A stretch of DNA of 64,000 nt from Eutypa lata (Eukaryota; Ascomycota; Sordariomycetes; Xylariales; Diatrypaceae): assembly GCA_022661535.1 (NCBI GenBank), contig JAKULF010000004.1:1550001-1614000 (forward strand), in the 5' to 3' direction. Positions within the stretch are counted from its first letter, which is position 1; every line of letters begins with the position of its first letter. The translations under genes were made by a program, and so were the position numbers. Below, one piece after another: positions 33,832 through 47,435 of this stretch. Under the pieces are notes generated by a model, which was given only the letters and a program-made list of their open reading frames with translations, did no database searches and had not been told where the DNA came from.

Positions 33832-36144
33832 GGGATGTTATAAAGGGTTGTAGTGGGCGATGTTGGTAGGGAGAGAGTTTATAGCACGAGAGAAGCGTGT
33901 ATGAAGCAGCCGGGGACGGCGTTCGGGACGACCAAAAATAGAGATATCGATAGGGTCGGTCTTCATGTCGAATAGGTTTCAGGCATATAAGATTACACGA
34001 GCGATAAAAAAAAGCGCAAATTATGAGAATGAACAACTTTCCAAAGGCGTCGGGCTGATCTGGTTTTTTTTTATGCATGTAGACTGTCACCATTTCGACT
34101 TACATGTTGAAAAGAGTTTCGGCAGGGTAATGGTATTGATGCCGGCTCGTCGGAAGAAATTGTGTAAGGGCAGCCAGATTTGCCCTGAAGGGAGTATATT
34201 ACATTTTACGTTGCCAGCGGACCACCCGCCCCCCTTTCCCGTCCCCGATGATCTCGTTGATCTGGTCCAAATGACATTGCATCCTTCTGGGCATTGACCT
34301 GTGTCTGTGATAGCATTTCAGCTTCAGGATTCATTGTATGCATATATTCTCTAAGACTAACATGGGTTTATGTTATATTTCTACCCACGGGTTGGATATC
34401 TTGGCCCGGACTATACAATCTGACTATGTCTCCTTCCCTCACCCCTGAGACGGACACATACCGACATACCACACCAATAACCTAATAGGCCCTAAACTTT
34501 CTACTCTCGGGTGAGTATATGATAAACTCAACGTTACATCTGTCATGATTAAAGATTCTTAACTCCAAGAATAGCTGCATAAAAGCTGTATCTAACCTAT
34601 GCTTGTTGTGAGATTTTTGACTAATGTGGCCGAATGTAGATGAATAGGTCGAGGTTAGTCCTCCAGATATTAAAGGAAATGTTGACGGAAATGTCATCTT
34701 TAATAAACTGTTCTCCCGGTTGAGCAGATGAGTCTCAAGGAATGAAAGTAACTGTTATGAGTCCTCCTTGTGTATATCGCTCTAACCCCCCTTTCTTAGA
34801 AGGAGTAATCCCCTCAACATTTAGAGCTCTAGACTGACCACCGATGGAGTTATCGTCGCTTCAGCTGGACAGGGAATATTTTACTTAAATACATGCTACG
34901 TTTTTTCCCCACTCACTCCAAAAAGCAGTGGGGGTAAACAACGTAAACTTTCGAGTTACTACGTAGGTAAGGAGAGAGTCATCAGCTAAGCCTCCTTTCT
35001 TGACGCGTTCGTGCGGGGTGGAAACCTTGAAGGGTGATGCAGCTGCAATGCGCCTCAAATTGCTCTAGCTCTCTGGTAAGTTGTAACTACTTACGTACAT
35101 ACATGTATGTATAGATATGGGAGACACAGAAATCGCCAAGATTTTACGGACTGGCAGAGTGGCAGCCGCGCGTAAAGAAGGCAGATGACACAAAGGCGAC
35201 GACGACATAGTTGGGGACTTCGATACTGTATCTTTGATAGGCTAGTCGGGATGACGGTCGTTGTTTAACGCCGTTGATGGCAGTGTTGGGAACCTTACCC
35301 GTTAAGGATCTTAAGATACTGCGTATTGTATTGTATACTACACCTTGGGGGCCGAGCTGTGAAAATTTGCTTACCGCCCCAAGCCATACCTAGGTAGTTA
35401 AGGGAGACCTCGTCAGTAGCAACGCGTAAATATTTCTTAGTTGAAGGCAACAACATCGTTGAGTATTCGTATTAAGACCACGTTATTCAATCTTGCGATG
35501 TGATTCTTCATATCAAGATTGCTTAGTAAGTATGTAGACAGGAATATTTTTAGTAGCGCTAGTGGTAGACAGATCTACCTAAACTTTGCTGAAGGTGCTA
35601 ACTAATGTACTACTCAAGAAGGTTAGAGGCCGCCCGCTGAAGTACGTAGTAGTATTCTTAGCTTGAATGTCTTAAACCCAGGCAGCCCAGGGTCCATTGA
35701 ATGTCATTCTGGTGGCATCTCCTCGTTGCATTTATTAATTCGGGAGACACCTGCACAGCAGCAGGCAAGCAGGCATCACTCATCACTGCTTGCATGGCTT
35801 TAAATGCAGGAACCACAACGCAACTATTTTTGATGAGTGAACAATTTCCCAATCAAGTAGACTAGAACAATCCAAGAACCGAATTTTGGAAGTGTGTGGC
35901 ACAGGTACCCTGAGTTCTGAATGCTGAATTTGGAAGTTACCTAACCTTCTACTGTTCCATCCAGCAAACCATCCAACAACCCAGCACCAACGACTACGGC
36001 CTTATTGTTTTAATCTCCAATTCGAAACGACCCTCCTGTACCAAAACTAAACCGTATCGCATCACATCACAAATTACTATTTATTCTCATCCTACCCTCT
36101 AATACATACAACAATCTTATGCGCGTAGAACCATAGCGACCGAT
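33832..36144. other. Intergenic region
   Basis: 2.3 kb. No supported gene. It contains another TACCTAGGTA palindrome near 35388 and TACATA/TGTATG-rich microsatellites near 35090-35115. The 36000-36144 part is the leader of the Lsb5-like gene. Confidence 0.5.
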
Positions 36145-38017
36145 ATGATGAAGTCGCTCAAGATGAGCAAGGTGCTTGGAAGCATCAAGAAGAAAACTCC
36201 TGGCGGTATGTTAAAGGAAAATAAGATTAAAAATTTAGGGAAAATGGAAGCGGCGATGAAGAATTCGGCTTAGTCAACGCGTTTCATGGCACGCGCCCTC
36301 CGTGAACACCTACAGAAAAAAGAAAGAAAGAACATAAGGCTGACTTTCCCTTGGCAAATAGCAGGTTCTAACGGCAACAGCTCCGCTTCCGTTGATATAC
36401 AAGGCGAAGGCCCTGAAGCCACAGCTGCTCGCAATGTTGTACGTTCATTTTGACTCTCGGACGGGAGGGGCGGCTCTACTATACGGTTTATCTAATGACG
36501 GTGGTGATGCCAATAGAAATTGTTCTGCGAATCAGGCGGTCCGAACTCGGGCGACGAGATTCTCTTCCTACCCCCGATCGTCGATGCGGCTGAGTCGTCC
36601 CCGGCCGCCGCCGCCGAGTGCGCGCGCATGATCCGGCAGTACCTGAAGAAAGATTACTCGAGCAAACCGTCCTACCAGTACAACGCGATCATGTTGATTC
36701 GAATCCTAGCCGACAACCCCGGGCCGACGTTCACGAGGAATATGGACGAGAAATTCACCAAGACGGTGAAGGACGTGGTGCTGAAGACGAACGATCCGAG
36801 CGTACACCAGATGATGATGGAGACGCTGGAGGCGTTCGAGCAAACCAAGGCTTACGACGAAGGCTTAATACTGATCATCTCCATGTGGAAGCAGGAGAAG
36901 AAGACCGCGGAGAAGGATGCGCAAAAGAGATTCGGGGTGCGTACTACATACTTTGGACTAGGTGATCTCGAAGTTATTTTCAAATACTAATATAGCTACT
37001 AAAAATTAGGGTCGTGCATCGCGGTCCCAACACCCGCCCGTACCGCGCACGCTAAACGCCCCGGGGTTCGACTCGCACTCGCAAAACTACTTCGCGCGGA
37101 GCCACTCGAATCGACGACTACCAACCCCCGTGGAGCTTGCGAGCCGCCTCGAAGAAGCGCGGACGTCGGCGACGCTGCTGCACCAGGTGGTGTCGAGCAC
37201 GCCGCCCACCGAAGTCCTGCAGAACGACCTGATCAAGGAGTTCGCCGACCGCTGCCTCAGCGCCAGCCGCAGCATCCAGGGCTACATGTCGGCCTCGGAC
37301 CCCGCGCCCGACAACGACACCATGGAGAGCCTCATCGACACGAACGAGCAGCTCCAGGCCTCCCTGAGCCTCCACCAGCGCGCCATGCTCAACGCTCGGA
37401 AACAGACGGAGATCGGCGCGTGGAGCGCGGATGTCGCGGATGCTGCGGATGGGACAGTAGCGAATAACAACAGCAATAATAGCCAACAACGACCTAGCGA
37501 CTCCCGCGAAGACCCGTACGCCGCGAATGGTACCGGAGGTGGTAGCGGTTCGGGTTTGGCGCCGACGCTGCCGTTGCGGTCGGCAAAACCCAAGGCTAAC
37601 GGGAAGGGCAAGGAGAGGGAGTACGAGCCCTCCTCTGCGGCGGGGCCCTCGGGGTCACGCTCGCACACGCCGCCTGCCGCCGAGGAGGACAACCCGTTCC
37701 GAGACCCAGAGCCCGAACCTAATGCGGGAAGGCCGTCGGGTTCCGGGTCCGCGACGGCTGCCTTAGCAGCGGAACCGCCGAGACTAGCGTTCGAGCCGTT
37801 CCACCCCGGCTTCGGATCCACCACTACGAGCTACGTGGGTAGGCAGGACAGCGCGGTCGGCAAGGAGGCCATGCACGGCGGCGCAGCTGGTAATGATAGT
37901 AACAATGCGCCATCGCTACCGCCGCTGCCGCCGCCGCACGATCGGGATCGTGATAGCGATAGCGATGTTTATGATATGGAGGCGTCGAAGCAGAAGGAGC
38001 CGATGTATCGGTATTAG
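36145..38017 (+). CDS. LSB5: VHS-GAT domain adaptor, Lsb5-like
   Basis: Endosomal/actin adaptor; yeast Lsb5 binds Las17, Arf3 and ubiquitin and links actin with vesicle traffic (family knowledge). Four exons: 36145-36205, 36365-36438, 36517-36936 and 37010-38017, all in phase, giving 520 aa. N-terminus is basic (MMKSLKMSKVLGSIKKKTPG). The VHS domain is about residues 45-180 (KLFCESGGPNSGDEIL, AAAECARMIRQYLKK, QYNAIMLIRILADNPG, VHQMMMETLEAFEQT). After a Pro-rich linker, the GAT-like helices cover ~215-300 (ELASRLEEARTSATLLHQVV, LIKEFADRCLSASRSIQGYM, LIDTNEQLQASLSLHQRAML). The C-terminal tail is Ser/Pro/Gly-rich with EDNPFRDPEPEP, an NPF motif that could bind EH domains, and ends in an Asp/Ser/Pro-rich region. 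Confidence 0.88.
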
Positions 38018-41000
38018 GACTAGGGTACGAAATAGATAGGGGGAGGGGGGCAGGAAGGGATGAGGGTGTGTTTTTCAAAGCATAAGTGTTCGAAATAGGG
38101 GTTTGAACATCATCAGCTCTGAACGGAACGAGATGAGACGAGACGCTGGTTGCTCCAAGTTGCGTGATGGGCCTACTTACGACAGTCAACGGTTAGGCTC
38201 TCCGCAAAATATGGATGCGGATTTACGGATGAATGGGTGACCCGCTGCTTCAAATTTGTTGTTGTTGTTTTGTGCCGATCAAGCAAGCAAGCAAGCGATG
38301 GTATGGGATGGGATGAGATGAGATGATGATGTATGGATTTTGCTTGCGTTGTGCGGGTTGATGCTATATAATGGTTGTTTTGTGTGAAACGGAAACCCAT
38401 TCAATGTGCGACTTCAAATTTACGGGAGAGCTGTGGCTTGCTTCTTGTTCCTGGTATTTTGTTGTTGTTGTTGATATTATTGCCATTGTAACGAAAGATT
38501 CCCCTGAATATTAAGATGCCATTTTTTTTTCTTTTGTTGGTGTGTTCTTCACTCAACCAATTGATCAAATATATTCCTGTTGTGATTATCTTCTGTGCGG
38601 TTCGTTCGTATGCTGGTAGCATTAGGGACGCAGGCATAGGTTAGGTTATCCAGGTACGTGCGCGTGTGGTGTGGTGTGGGATGCGAGGTCATGCTATGTG
38701 CTCATCTACTGTTAAGCGTAGAACTCTTTTCGGGACTGGATTAATCTTCTACCTGGCTACGGTGTTTCCTCAAAAGGTGGGTGGGGAGGTGTAAATGGAG
38801 AGTACTTCTTTTCCCAGGACCACTAGTCAATACACCTATTAATATGCAACCGGTATCATCAACCTAGCAATTGTCAGTTACGCCGCGAAAGGTTGGTGTA
38901 TAGCAGCATCTTGAAGCGTCCTCGAGTGGGCTCTTCTTCATCCCATCCCCGGTATCTTCAAATATGCCCCTACCCTTTGGTTATATCTACCAGGTACGTC
39001 TTACACTCCCCGCCTCCGTGTTCATACATACATGTATGCTAGGTCCAACTGGTTTGTCCTACCTAGGCACGTCTCCCCTCTTCTTAGGGTATATTTAATC
39101 AGATAACGCGGGTCGACATAAGAAGAAGAACAGTCGTAAGAAACTGATCTGGATATAGGTTCGTTTGGTGGAGATAGGACTGTGCTACGTGAGTGTAGCC
39201 GGCACGTCACGGTTCTAGTACATCCTAGGTGTGTAGCCAGTTCATAGTGAGAATAATTGACACATCTTAGATTCATAACACACCACATAAATGTAGTGTA
39301 GCCTAATATTAGCGCCACTCTTTCAGATTTTCCATGCCCCTCCCAATGATGAATCTAGTCGTCGCCGGGTAAGCACCTACACAGCTACGTAGGTGGTGGT
39401 GCTTACCTCGGTTAGCATCGCGTTGAGCTGGACTTAAAGAGCCCAGGGGTGTCTGCTATACAGCATGTATAGGATGTTGTATGTTGTATGTAGTATGTGA
39501 GTAAGTATGTATGTAGGTTCGTAGTTGTTTTGCGGCTGAAACTGCGGGGAGCTAGAGGTCTTTTCTCGTTGGTGATTCCTGGTCGATGGTTCCTGGTCGG
39601 TGAAATAAGGCAATGCAGTAACTTACTTACATCGGACCCTAACCCCGGCATAAAACCAACGGTGTGTGATTGAGAGCTGCTACGCTGACCGCAGGCTTCC
39701 TGTTGCGATTGGCGTAGAGGACCATGATCCTCGATCCCGTCCCATCCTGTTTGATCTGATCTATCATATATGACTTGTTAAAATGTCAAGTGTTACTTAC
39801 TTATGGGGATGCTTACGAGCAGGTTGTATGACATGGAGAGAGAGAGGTGTCGACGTTAAGCGAAGTTGATGATTTCCCCTTAACGTCTTACGATGTAACG
39901 TTAGCCGCCCGGGCCTGAGTTTGGGTGCAGGGATATCTATCTGACTTTGGACGTGTCATCGGCATACTACTCTTCTTATTATAATGCGATCTCTGTCTTT
40001 TCCTATATTGTCTATAGTTGCTAACCTGAGAGCATCAGCTAATAGAAGAGTCAGAGCGTTGACTTAAAAGACCGAAAGATCCCCGAATCTCGCGGGTATG
40101 TCTACGAAGTATAGGTAGGACTATAAGGGTATTGTCGAGTTACGATTGGCCTATTGAAGCACGGTACCTGCAGTCATCATACTCCTTAATGGAGACGCGA
40201 TATAACCTTTCATCCGATCCTTTTTTTATTTTTAAGTTGTCATCCTACATCATCTCGGTATTTAGTGCTGGGTTTCATCCAATGTTCGTTCTAAGAAGTC
40301 CGAAAATTAAGTGGTTTTCCGGAGATTTTCAATTGCCTAATTAGGTTGCAACTATGCTATGATTGGCCAAAGTTACGACGAACATGCTACATGTGTACAT
40401 CCTTGGGACGATGAAGGAATATATAACGCAACGTATCACTACAATAGATGTACGTACGTGCAATCACAGCACCAAAGAGCTGGGATCTAACGGCATAGGC
40501 CATCTAGTATAGCTATATAGTTGCTAACCTGGTAGCCAGCAGCGAATTTAAGAAGTAGTGCAGAAAGGGATCCCGTTCCAGGTCCCCACGTAGGTAATCC
40601 TGCCCCCCTTGTGAGGATCATCTCAAACCCATCCATGTGGTGCTTATCCCGACTAACTTAGTAGCTTGGTAGCGAAGATTATATGAAGTACCAACTGGCA
40701 CCATCTATCCGTCTACGGCTTTATGCAGCTCTAGGTTGATGGTGGGGTGCCGAGGCTATAATATGATTGTATACAGTAGGATCATTATCGCCATCATAAT
40801 ATTAGTCCCTCTTAACAAGGTAACTAAGGGTTACAGAGTAGAACGCATAGATTAAGCACAGATCAAATCAATCCCGATCCCGAGCAACAGTGAAGTGCCC
40901 GTGGCAGCCGCCTTGGCTGAAGTATGACCAACGTGGTGGAATTCGCTGATGTTTGCGCTGTCAGGAACCGTACATGACTTCATCCGTAACATGGTAGAGC

Positions 41001-42063
41001 AACCCCGCTAAAATATTCTATGTATGTACGTACTTACAGGGGATCCCCAATAACCTTTCTCTTTCGGGCGATCCTTGCGAAACTGCATCCCACGTTGCTC
41101 AACTTCCGCCCATTCAGCCATTATCGTACTTTACTTAACAAGAGTTTCGGTTTCGTTTAGCAAAACCCTTCAAGTGGTCAACGCCGGGTCTTTCTCGTCG
41201 TAATGTTTCCCGTCCCAAGACCTCTGGTCGTTATGTGAAAATTTAAGACTTAGGGTGAGGGTAACAAGTGCTATTTTTCTGTCCATCACGGTTATTCCTT
41301 CAAACCTAGGTAATGGGCGCTACGTATATTGATTTAACACAATAGTATATGGCCTAAATCTTAGCTAGGCATTGTTTCCGCATCTCCACGATAGTTTTGC
41401 ACTTTGTCATACGCTGGCCCTTCAACCATGCGGTCACCTTTCCTATGTCTCCCTAAACGAATCATCCATCAAGTGACGATGTGGTGTGTTACTGGATTGC
41501 CCCCCCTTTCGTGCGTTAGCAACTCGGGCGGCTTGATTTGGATGCTGTTAGCATTGCATTTATATCATTTCTCATTCGTGGCTAATTACTCAACAGCCTA
41601 CCCATATAAAGGAAGTGATACAGGTAATCTCAGCGCCCACGGGATGCCACGCAAGCGGGATTTATTATGACCTGCATAGTTCCCCAGCCTACTGTTCTTT
41701 ATAAATGAACGGATATGGTCCGATCCCTCTATTTTCCAATTCCTATTTTCCAATTCCTTTCGTTACATTCACCGTAAATGGTATAGTCCGACCTGTCAAG
41801 CATCGTCTAGACTTAGCGTGGACATTAACGCGACACAGCTCATATCCCCTAAGGAGTCTACACCGTATCGTGGTGGCTGCCATCTGCAGGCTACCACAGC
41901 AGCCAATGGTATATTGCACTCTTGTGTCCCGTAGTTCGGGTTACGCTGTTGCACCGACCCGAGTTGATTCAACCGTGTGAGCCTCATACACCTCGATAAA
42001 CGTTTCACAGATCAGAAATCAACTCTGCCCCTAAAGTCCTTCTCATACTCGATATAACCTACA
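38018..42063. other. Gene desert
   Basis: 4 kb without a supported gene on either strand. Short ORFs (for example 38401-38637, 39022-39318, 41404-41670) lack motifs and coding bias. It holds TATG/GTAG microsatellites near 39475-39520, short GTT and GATGA repeats near 38260-38330 and 38460, and a 14-nt direct repeat at 41731-41758. It may be decayed mobile DNA, but no terminal repeats or reverse-transcriptase remnants were visible. Confidence 0.5.
41731..41758 (+). repeat. Tandem 14-nt direct repeat (two copies)
   Basis: Two exact copies of ATTTTCCAATTCCT. Confidence 0.95.
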
Positions 42064-43989
42064 ATGACCCGAGTTGAAGTCCTCTGCTTACCGGCTATCC
42101 CGTACATATCCCACAAATCTAGGGATAATGGGCACGGCGATAGGCTGATGGCGACTATCCCGACTGTTCGCCTCTCTACTAGGAGACGGCTTGATGACTT
42201 GAGTTCAGAGCTACTGGTCCTCATCTTTGAGCAGGTACTTTACACAACCTTTGGTCAGCTGCTATGCACACGGATTCCCACTTACCATTATATTGTTCTA
42301 GCTTTGGGACGTCGACAGTTCAGCACTCCCCAAACTACGTGAAGTGTCAAGGAGGCTCAATGACATTGTCACGCCGATTAGATACCGCTCATTACGGGTG
42401 AACAAACATACTATCGATCCACCGGAAGACGTCAAGTTCCCTCTCCCTCAAGCCCTGCAGACGATATATACTCGTACAAGACGTGTTGAGGCAAGAAGCA
42501 ACCTCAGTGGCCAGGGCGTGAAACGGTTACTAGATAGGGTGGGGCGCTTATCAGAATTCAAGTACGGCAACTCCCTCCTGAGGCACCTCCGCCGAATTTT
42601 CTAACCTCAGCTGTCTTACGTAGATGGTTCTTCGTCCAGTCTGATGTCGATGCAGGGACATATTGGACGCCTTCAGATGTGCTCAACCAGCGCCACCTGG
42701 ACACTAACCAGACGAAGGTGCATATCGAAAACCTTCCACTTCCCAATGACAACATTCCTCTAGCGCACATCTACACCAGGGGAATCCCAGCGAGAAATTT
42801 AGACTCACTCATACTCACCCCTTCAAACCCCCCACTGACCACCAGACTCGAACCCCTGAAGCGACTACTCCTCCGGGCCCGCAACCTTCGAGCCCTCCAC
42901 TACTGGGATAGCGGCCAAGGGACCCGCTTCTCCGGCTTCGCGCCAGGTGAGAGACTACCGGCCTTCGAGGAGCTCACCTTACAGTCGTATGACTGGGACC
43001 ACGATGCCGCCTTCACTGCCGCGCACTGGGATTTCTCGCGCCTCCGCGAGCTGAAGCTCATCGACGTGCCGGACCACCCGTTCCTAACTGCCGTCCCGCC
43101 TCATGCCCTCCGCGAGCTACAGGTTCTATGGTTCCACTCGATTCCTTATCTATCGTCATCTCCCTTCCAGTCCAGGGAGGACCGCGAGAGCCACGACAAA
43201 GAGGTGACCGACCTCCTCGCTAACCTCACCCTTGGGATACGTGCGCTACGTGAACTGGAGATCACCTGTCACGTGCGGTTGTTCTCGGCGAGATGTGTTG
43301 TTGATCAAGACGAAACTATGGGAGCATGCAGGGGCGTTCTGCTGCGCCACGCGCCCACCCTACGGGTCCTCAGACTCCGTGATCATGTCGGCTTTGACGA
43401 TAGTTTGAGGCACTGCCCGACGCTACGGGCGGTGGACCTGGGAGTGCTTGCGTGCCACCTGACGAACCTTCGGGAGCTCGACCTCGACCTCGACCTCTTG
43501 GACTGCGACCGTCCGGAGTCGTTCATGAAGGAGCTATGCGAGTTCCCGCGCCTCGAGGCGCTGACGCTACATATGCGCACCACAATGATGTACCCTGCCG
43601 ACTTTCTTTCTATGGAACTACAAAGTGAAAGCGACGCAGAGCATGGTGACAGTAATACATTGACTCGTCCGCGGCCGGCTAGGAGATTTGACGGCGACCA
43701 CGAGGCCGTACGACAGTGGTTCGAGACGCTGGTCCAAGGGAAGGAGGCAAGGCGACAAAGGGGCGACAAGACCGTTCCCTGGCGGCGCATCAAGTTTGTC
43801 GTCGGTGGGTGGAGGAACGTCATGGTGAGGCGGACGGACCTGGTATGGCGAGAGCTTAATAAGCGGGGTGTATATGCCGAGCACTGCTTTCTGTTTGAGA
43901 GGGACCCCAACGTGAGGGATGGTCCGTATGTGGGTCTGACGGGTCATGAAGAGTACAGGGAAATCAAGGCTACAATAGTTGAGGGGTGA
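42064..43989 (+). CDS. F-box/LRR-like protein
   Basis: Exons 42064-42234, 42302-42561 and 42624-43989 join in frame to 598 aa; introns are GTACTT...TAG (67 bp) and GTACGG...TAG (62 bp). ATG 42148 (MATIPTVRLSTRRRLDDLSS) could equally be the start. The F-box-like motif RLDDLSSELLVLIFEQ continues over intron 1 into LWDVDSSALPKLREVSRRLN. The remainder has irregular leucine-rich segments (LRELKLIDVPDHPF, LRELEITCHVRLFS, LRVLRLRDHVGFDD, LRELDLDLDLLDCD), as in the many lineage-specific F-box/LRR proteins of Pezizomycotina. Likely an SCF substrate receptor; target unknown. GC content is high, unlike the flanking desert. Confidence 0.78.
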
Positions 43990-45235
43990 GGTGAAAGGAG
44001 TCGGTTGTACAATTTGGGCGCGGTAATTATTCGGTCACGGGTTGAATTTAAATTATCGGGAGGAGTAATTGGCCGTGACGGGTAGGACTTGGTAAGGGGG
44101 CAATATAGACACAAGCGATGAGTAGCTATCTTCCATTAGGCATGATATCGGAAGGGATTATCTAAGTGATGATTGTGCAATAGACAAATTTCTTCACATT
44201 TGCCACTCATTCGGTTCAATGAAGAACCACCTGAGCGGGATCTCTCACTATTCCCGTTATAATTCTAACATGTGGTTAAAGTACCGAAATCTTCAAGGTA
44301 CAAGCTTTCGACCGTTAATTTCCCCCAATAAGGAAGACTTGAAATGGATGTACTTAGAGGTTATCACAGTTGGACGAGGGGAAAGCTGTCGTGGTACGTT
44401 TCGAAGAGACAGCAAACCTTTGGTATGGTACATCTGGTCTTTTGACTCGTCGTTCTCGGGTGATATACTTATGTCTTTTAGAAATATAGCACCTGGGTTT
44501 ATGCATAAGGGGATAGACGAGATATACATGTCGCTATCAATTACCGCAGGACTGGATCTAACTTATGATATCGTATCAACAGTTATTGATGTGTAAATAA
44601 TTGCTATGAAGTCCATGTAAGCCTTAGAACTCTAGGTTATTTATTCCGTAATTCCCAACCTAGACCTGCCCCCTTTCCACACACCAGCTCAATTTATCAC
44701 CCAGCTATGCTCAAAAGATGGGTCACCAAGTGCCTTTAGGAAGCGTGTCAAGCCATATATGATATTGTTTCTTATGAATTAAATGGCAATGTAACAGGGT
44801 GAACAGATGAAAAGTGACCGTGAATGAAAAGGGTAGACAGGGAAATAAATATTGTTATATGGAGAGGGGTTTTACCACCAGCGACCACTCTGACCATATC
44901 ATTAATTAATTTCAATCTGTCACACTAGAACGCTTCAAGAGTGCACATCTCGGCTTGACAATGTAGGTTCCATGAGTGACATTTACTCGGCTGCTGATCC
45001 AATTACAATATCCAGTGTCGGGGAACTGCATCTATAATGTTGTTGTGTACACATTCGTGGCTATACTACGTTCGTATAACAATTGCTTTCTTTTCGTCTC
45101 TTTGGTCATCTAGGCCTTATCAGATAGTCGAGTTTCTATCCCGGCTGTATTATCCTGGCCTGATTTATCCCTGGTTGTCTCGCTTTTGTTCCTTAGGCAT
45201 CGCCTGATATCTGGGGATAAACACCTACGCTCAAC
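43990..45235. other. Intergenic with one uncertain ORF
   Basis: 1.2 kb. A 125-codon ORF starts with ATG at 44219 and ends at 44596 (MKNHLSGISHYSRYNSNMWL...). It has ordinary composition but no motif or introns, so it is not called. The region also supplies the promoter of the HET gene. Confidence 0.4.
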
Positions 45236-46948
45236 ATGCGTCTTCTCAACGCCTACACGAAGCAACTAGAAGAATTTACGGATAATGTGCCGAGATATGC
45301 AATTTTGTCACATACATGGGGTCAAGATGAGGTGGCATTCGAGGATCTCTCCAACCCCATTCACAAGCAGAAGTCTGGATATGCTAAGATTGAAGGTTGC
45401 TGTCGACAGGCTATCGACGATAGATATAATTATGTGTGGATCGACACCTGCTGTATCGACAAGAGCAGCAGCACCGAGCTGTCTGAGGCAATTAATTCCA
45501 TGTTCAAATGGTATAAGAGTGCCGAGGTATGCTACGTCTATCTCGTCGACGTACCTGACGACGATGAACCCTACACGGCCGGCTCTGCTTTCCGGCGATC
45601 CCGCTGGTTTGAGCGTGGCTGGACGCTACAGGAATTAATAGCGCCGCCTCGAATTGCCTTCTTTTCTAAGAGCTGGACAGTCTTATTCCGGTTCTTCAAA
45701 TCTGGAATTCAGCTAGGGCGCTCCGCTAGGCGTACTAGTACTCAACAATGCACTGGGATAGAGAATCTTCTAGGGGAAATCACAACAATCCCGGCAGATA
45801 TCTTCATCTCTCAAAATCGTTACAAAGCTACCCCAAAAGGGGCAAGACTATCATGGGCATCGAACCGAAGAACCACAAGAGACGAGGACTTGGCCTACTG
45901 TCTACTAGGGCTCGTGGAAGTTAACATGCCTCTGCTATATGGCGAGGGTACGAGGTCATTCGTGCGACTCCAGGAGGAAATTTTGAAAACTTCCAATGAC
46001 CTCAGCATTCTCGCCTGGGGCTATGGTGTCTCCTTGCATGAAATGGAAACCATTGTGAGAGTTGATGAGGGGCACATTCTCGCGCCTTCGCCCTCGCTAT
46101 TTAGGGGCTTTGATCAATACAAATGGGGCACCAACATTTGGACACCGCCAAGTTCGCACTCGGATATTACAAATAACGGTCTATATATTGAGATCCTGCT
46201 CCTAAGCCTTGATTTGTGTTGTCCCATATATTTGGGCATCTTAAGTCAGGAAAGGCGTCAGGAAAGGCTAGGACGCTGCGTACGGTGCATTGCGATCCCC
46301 CTACACCATAACAAGGCCCTCGGCATCTTTCAACGCACGACAGAATGTACGCCATTCCTGTTTGAGATATCAACTAGGTGCTCTAGGATCAAAGCACGCA
46401 AAAAGCGAATATATATTCAAGGAGGAGTTTCGCATAGTCTCGTTTCGGACTCGATCTTTGCTTCATCCTGCGGCGTTACCCTGTGCTTTCATCCACTTGT
46501 AGAGGCTGGGTATACACTTCACAGCGTGTTCCCACACAATTCAATTTACTGGTCCTCGATCCCGCCTAGAGAAGAGCTTGTCTACCTTGATTTTATGCGC
46601 AACGGCTTTGCCGTGTTCCTATTTACTAGGCATGAGCACGGCTCGATTGCGGTGCGGATCAAACAGACAAAGCATCTTTTAACTTCAACAACAAACGACT
46701 GCAGGGTCTCTTTCGCGCATGCTGATTTACAACATACGGCATTTGGATACTATGCAGCGTCCCACTTATGCCTTCGGCTATTGTATGGGTTACTTATCCC
46801 CTTAAACCCTCGGTGGGAAAGCAGCCTACTGATAAAGTGTGGAAATGACGGCACTAGATCGGGTGAGAATACTAGGGTCAATATGATGGCCACTGTAAAG
46901 GCAAGCTACGACGTTGACATTGTCAGTATCCATCTTGAAAATGGGTGA
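45236..46948 (+). CDS. HET-domain (heterokaryon incompatibility) protein
   Basis: Intronless ORF of 570 aa. HET domains act in fungal self/non-self recognition and can trigger programmed cell death (family knowledge); here this role is inferred. Motifs in order: MRLLNAYTKQLEEF, the start typical for HET proteins; PRYAILSHTWGQDEVAFEDL (residues ~19-38); YNVWIDTCCIDKSSSTELSE-type block (YVWIDTCCIDKSSS); INSMFKWYKSAEVCYVYLVD; and RSRWFERGWTLQELIAPPRI. After the HET domain a region reads TTRDEDLAYCLLGLVEVNMP followed by LLYGEG, also common in this family. The C-terminal half shows no NACHT, WD or ankyrin repeats. Codon use is less GC-biased than in the conserved genes. Confidence 0.92.
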   Translation: MRLLNAYTKQLEEFTDNVPRYAILSHTWGQDEVAFEDLSNPIHKQKSGYAKIEGCCRQAIDDRYNYVWIDTCCIDKSSSTELSEAINSMFKWYKSAEVCYVYLVDVPDDDEPYTAGSAFRRSRWFERGWTLQELIAPPRIAFFSKSWTVLFRFFKSGIQLGRSARRTSTQQCTGIENLLGEITTIPADIFISQNRYKATPKGARLSWASNRRTTRDEDLAYCLLGLVEVNMPLLYGEGTRSFVRLQEEILKTSNDLSILAWGYGVSLHEMETIVRVDEGHILAPSPSLFRGFDQYKWGTNIWTPPSSHSDITNNGLYIEILLLSLDLCCPIYLGILSQERRQERLGRCVRCIAIPLHHNKALGIFQRTTECTPFLFEISTRCSRIKARKKRIYIQGGVSHSLVSDSIFASSCGVTLCFHPLVEAGYTLHSVFPHNSIYWSSIPPREELVYLDFMRNGFAVFLFTRHEHGSIAVRIKQTKHLLTSTTNDCRVSFAHADLQHTAFGYYAASHLCLRLLYGLLIPLNPRWESSLLIKCGNDGTRSGENTRVNMMATVKASYDVDIVSIHLENG

Positions 46949-47435
46949 TGAAAGGGAATATCCTTGGCCCATGCGATCCTAGACATTGTGCTTCACCCAC
47001 CCAACTGCATGATGCTTTCCCCAAGACAACAACCTCGCTCGCTCCACTAGCAGCGATTATTATTTCTCACCCTAGACATGATTCAGGCAGCAGAGGTTTT
47101 CATTCCCACATTCTAACCACGGTTATATTCATTCACGGTTATATTCATTCACGTGACCTGGTGTCTGTCTCGCGTTTTGATTAGCTACTTCGTGTGAGAT
47201 CTGTGCATTATGGAGTAGCTGCCTAACACGTCCCACCATTTCAATATGCATATAGTGTCTATAATATCACTATGTAATCGTCATGGGGGTTAACCCCAAA
47301 GTCTATAAATGGGACTCCTTCAGCAGTGAGAACTTGTGAAATGCGCTTCACATCGAATAACCAATTCGGCTTTCCCTCTTGATATTGTCTAAACTTGCGA
47401 GCTCTTCCCATCATTCTCTAGTTATTTCAAACATC
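46949..47435. other. Intergenic with 16-nt tandem repeat
   Basis: 490 bp between HET and oxygenase genes; a two-copy 16-nt repeat lies at 47118-47149; otherwise nothing is seen. Confidence 0.6.
47118..47149 (+). repeat. Tandem 16-nt direct repeat (two copies)
   Basis: Two exact CACGGTTATATTCATT units, followed by CACGTG (partial third unit). Confidence 0.95.

Noticed and set aside
38018..42063. Transposon remnant in the gene desert
   Set aside because: No terminal repeats, reverse-transcriptase or transposase motifs could be found by eye.
44219..44596. 125-codon ORF with ATG
   Set aside because: No motif or neighbour support; kept only as a note in the intergenic entry.
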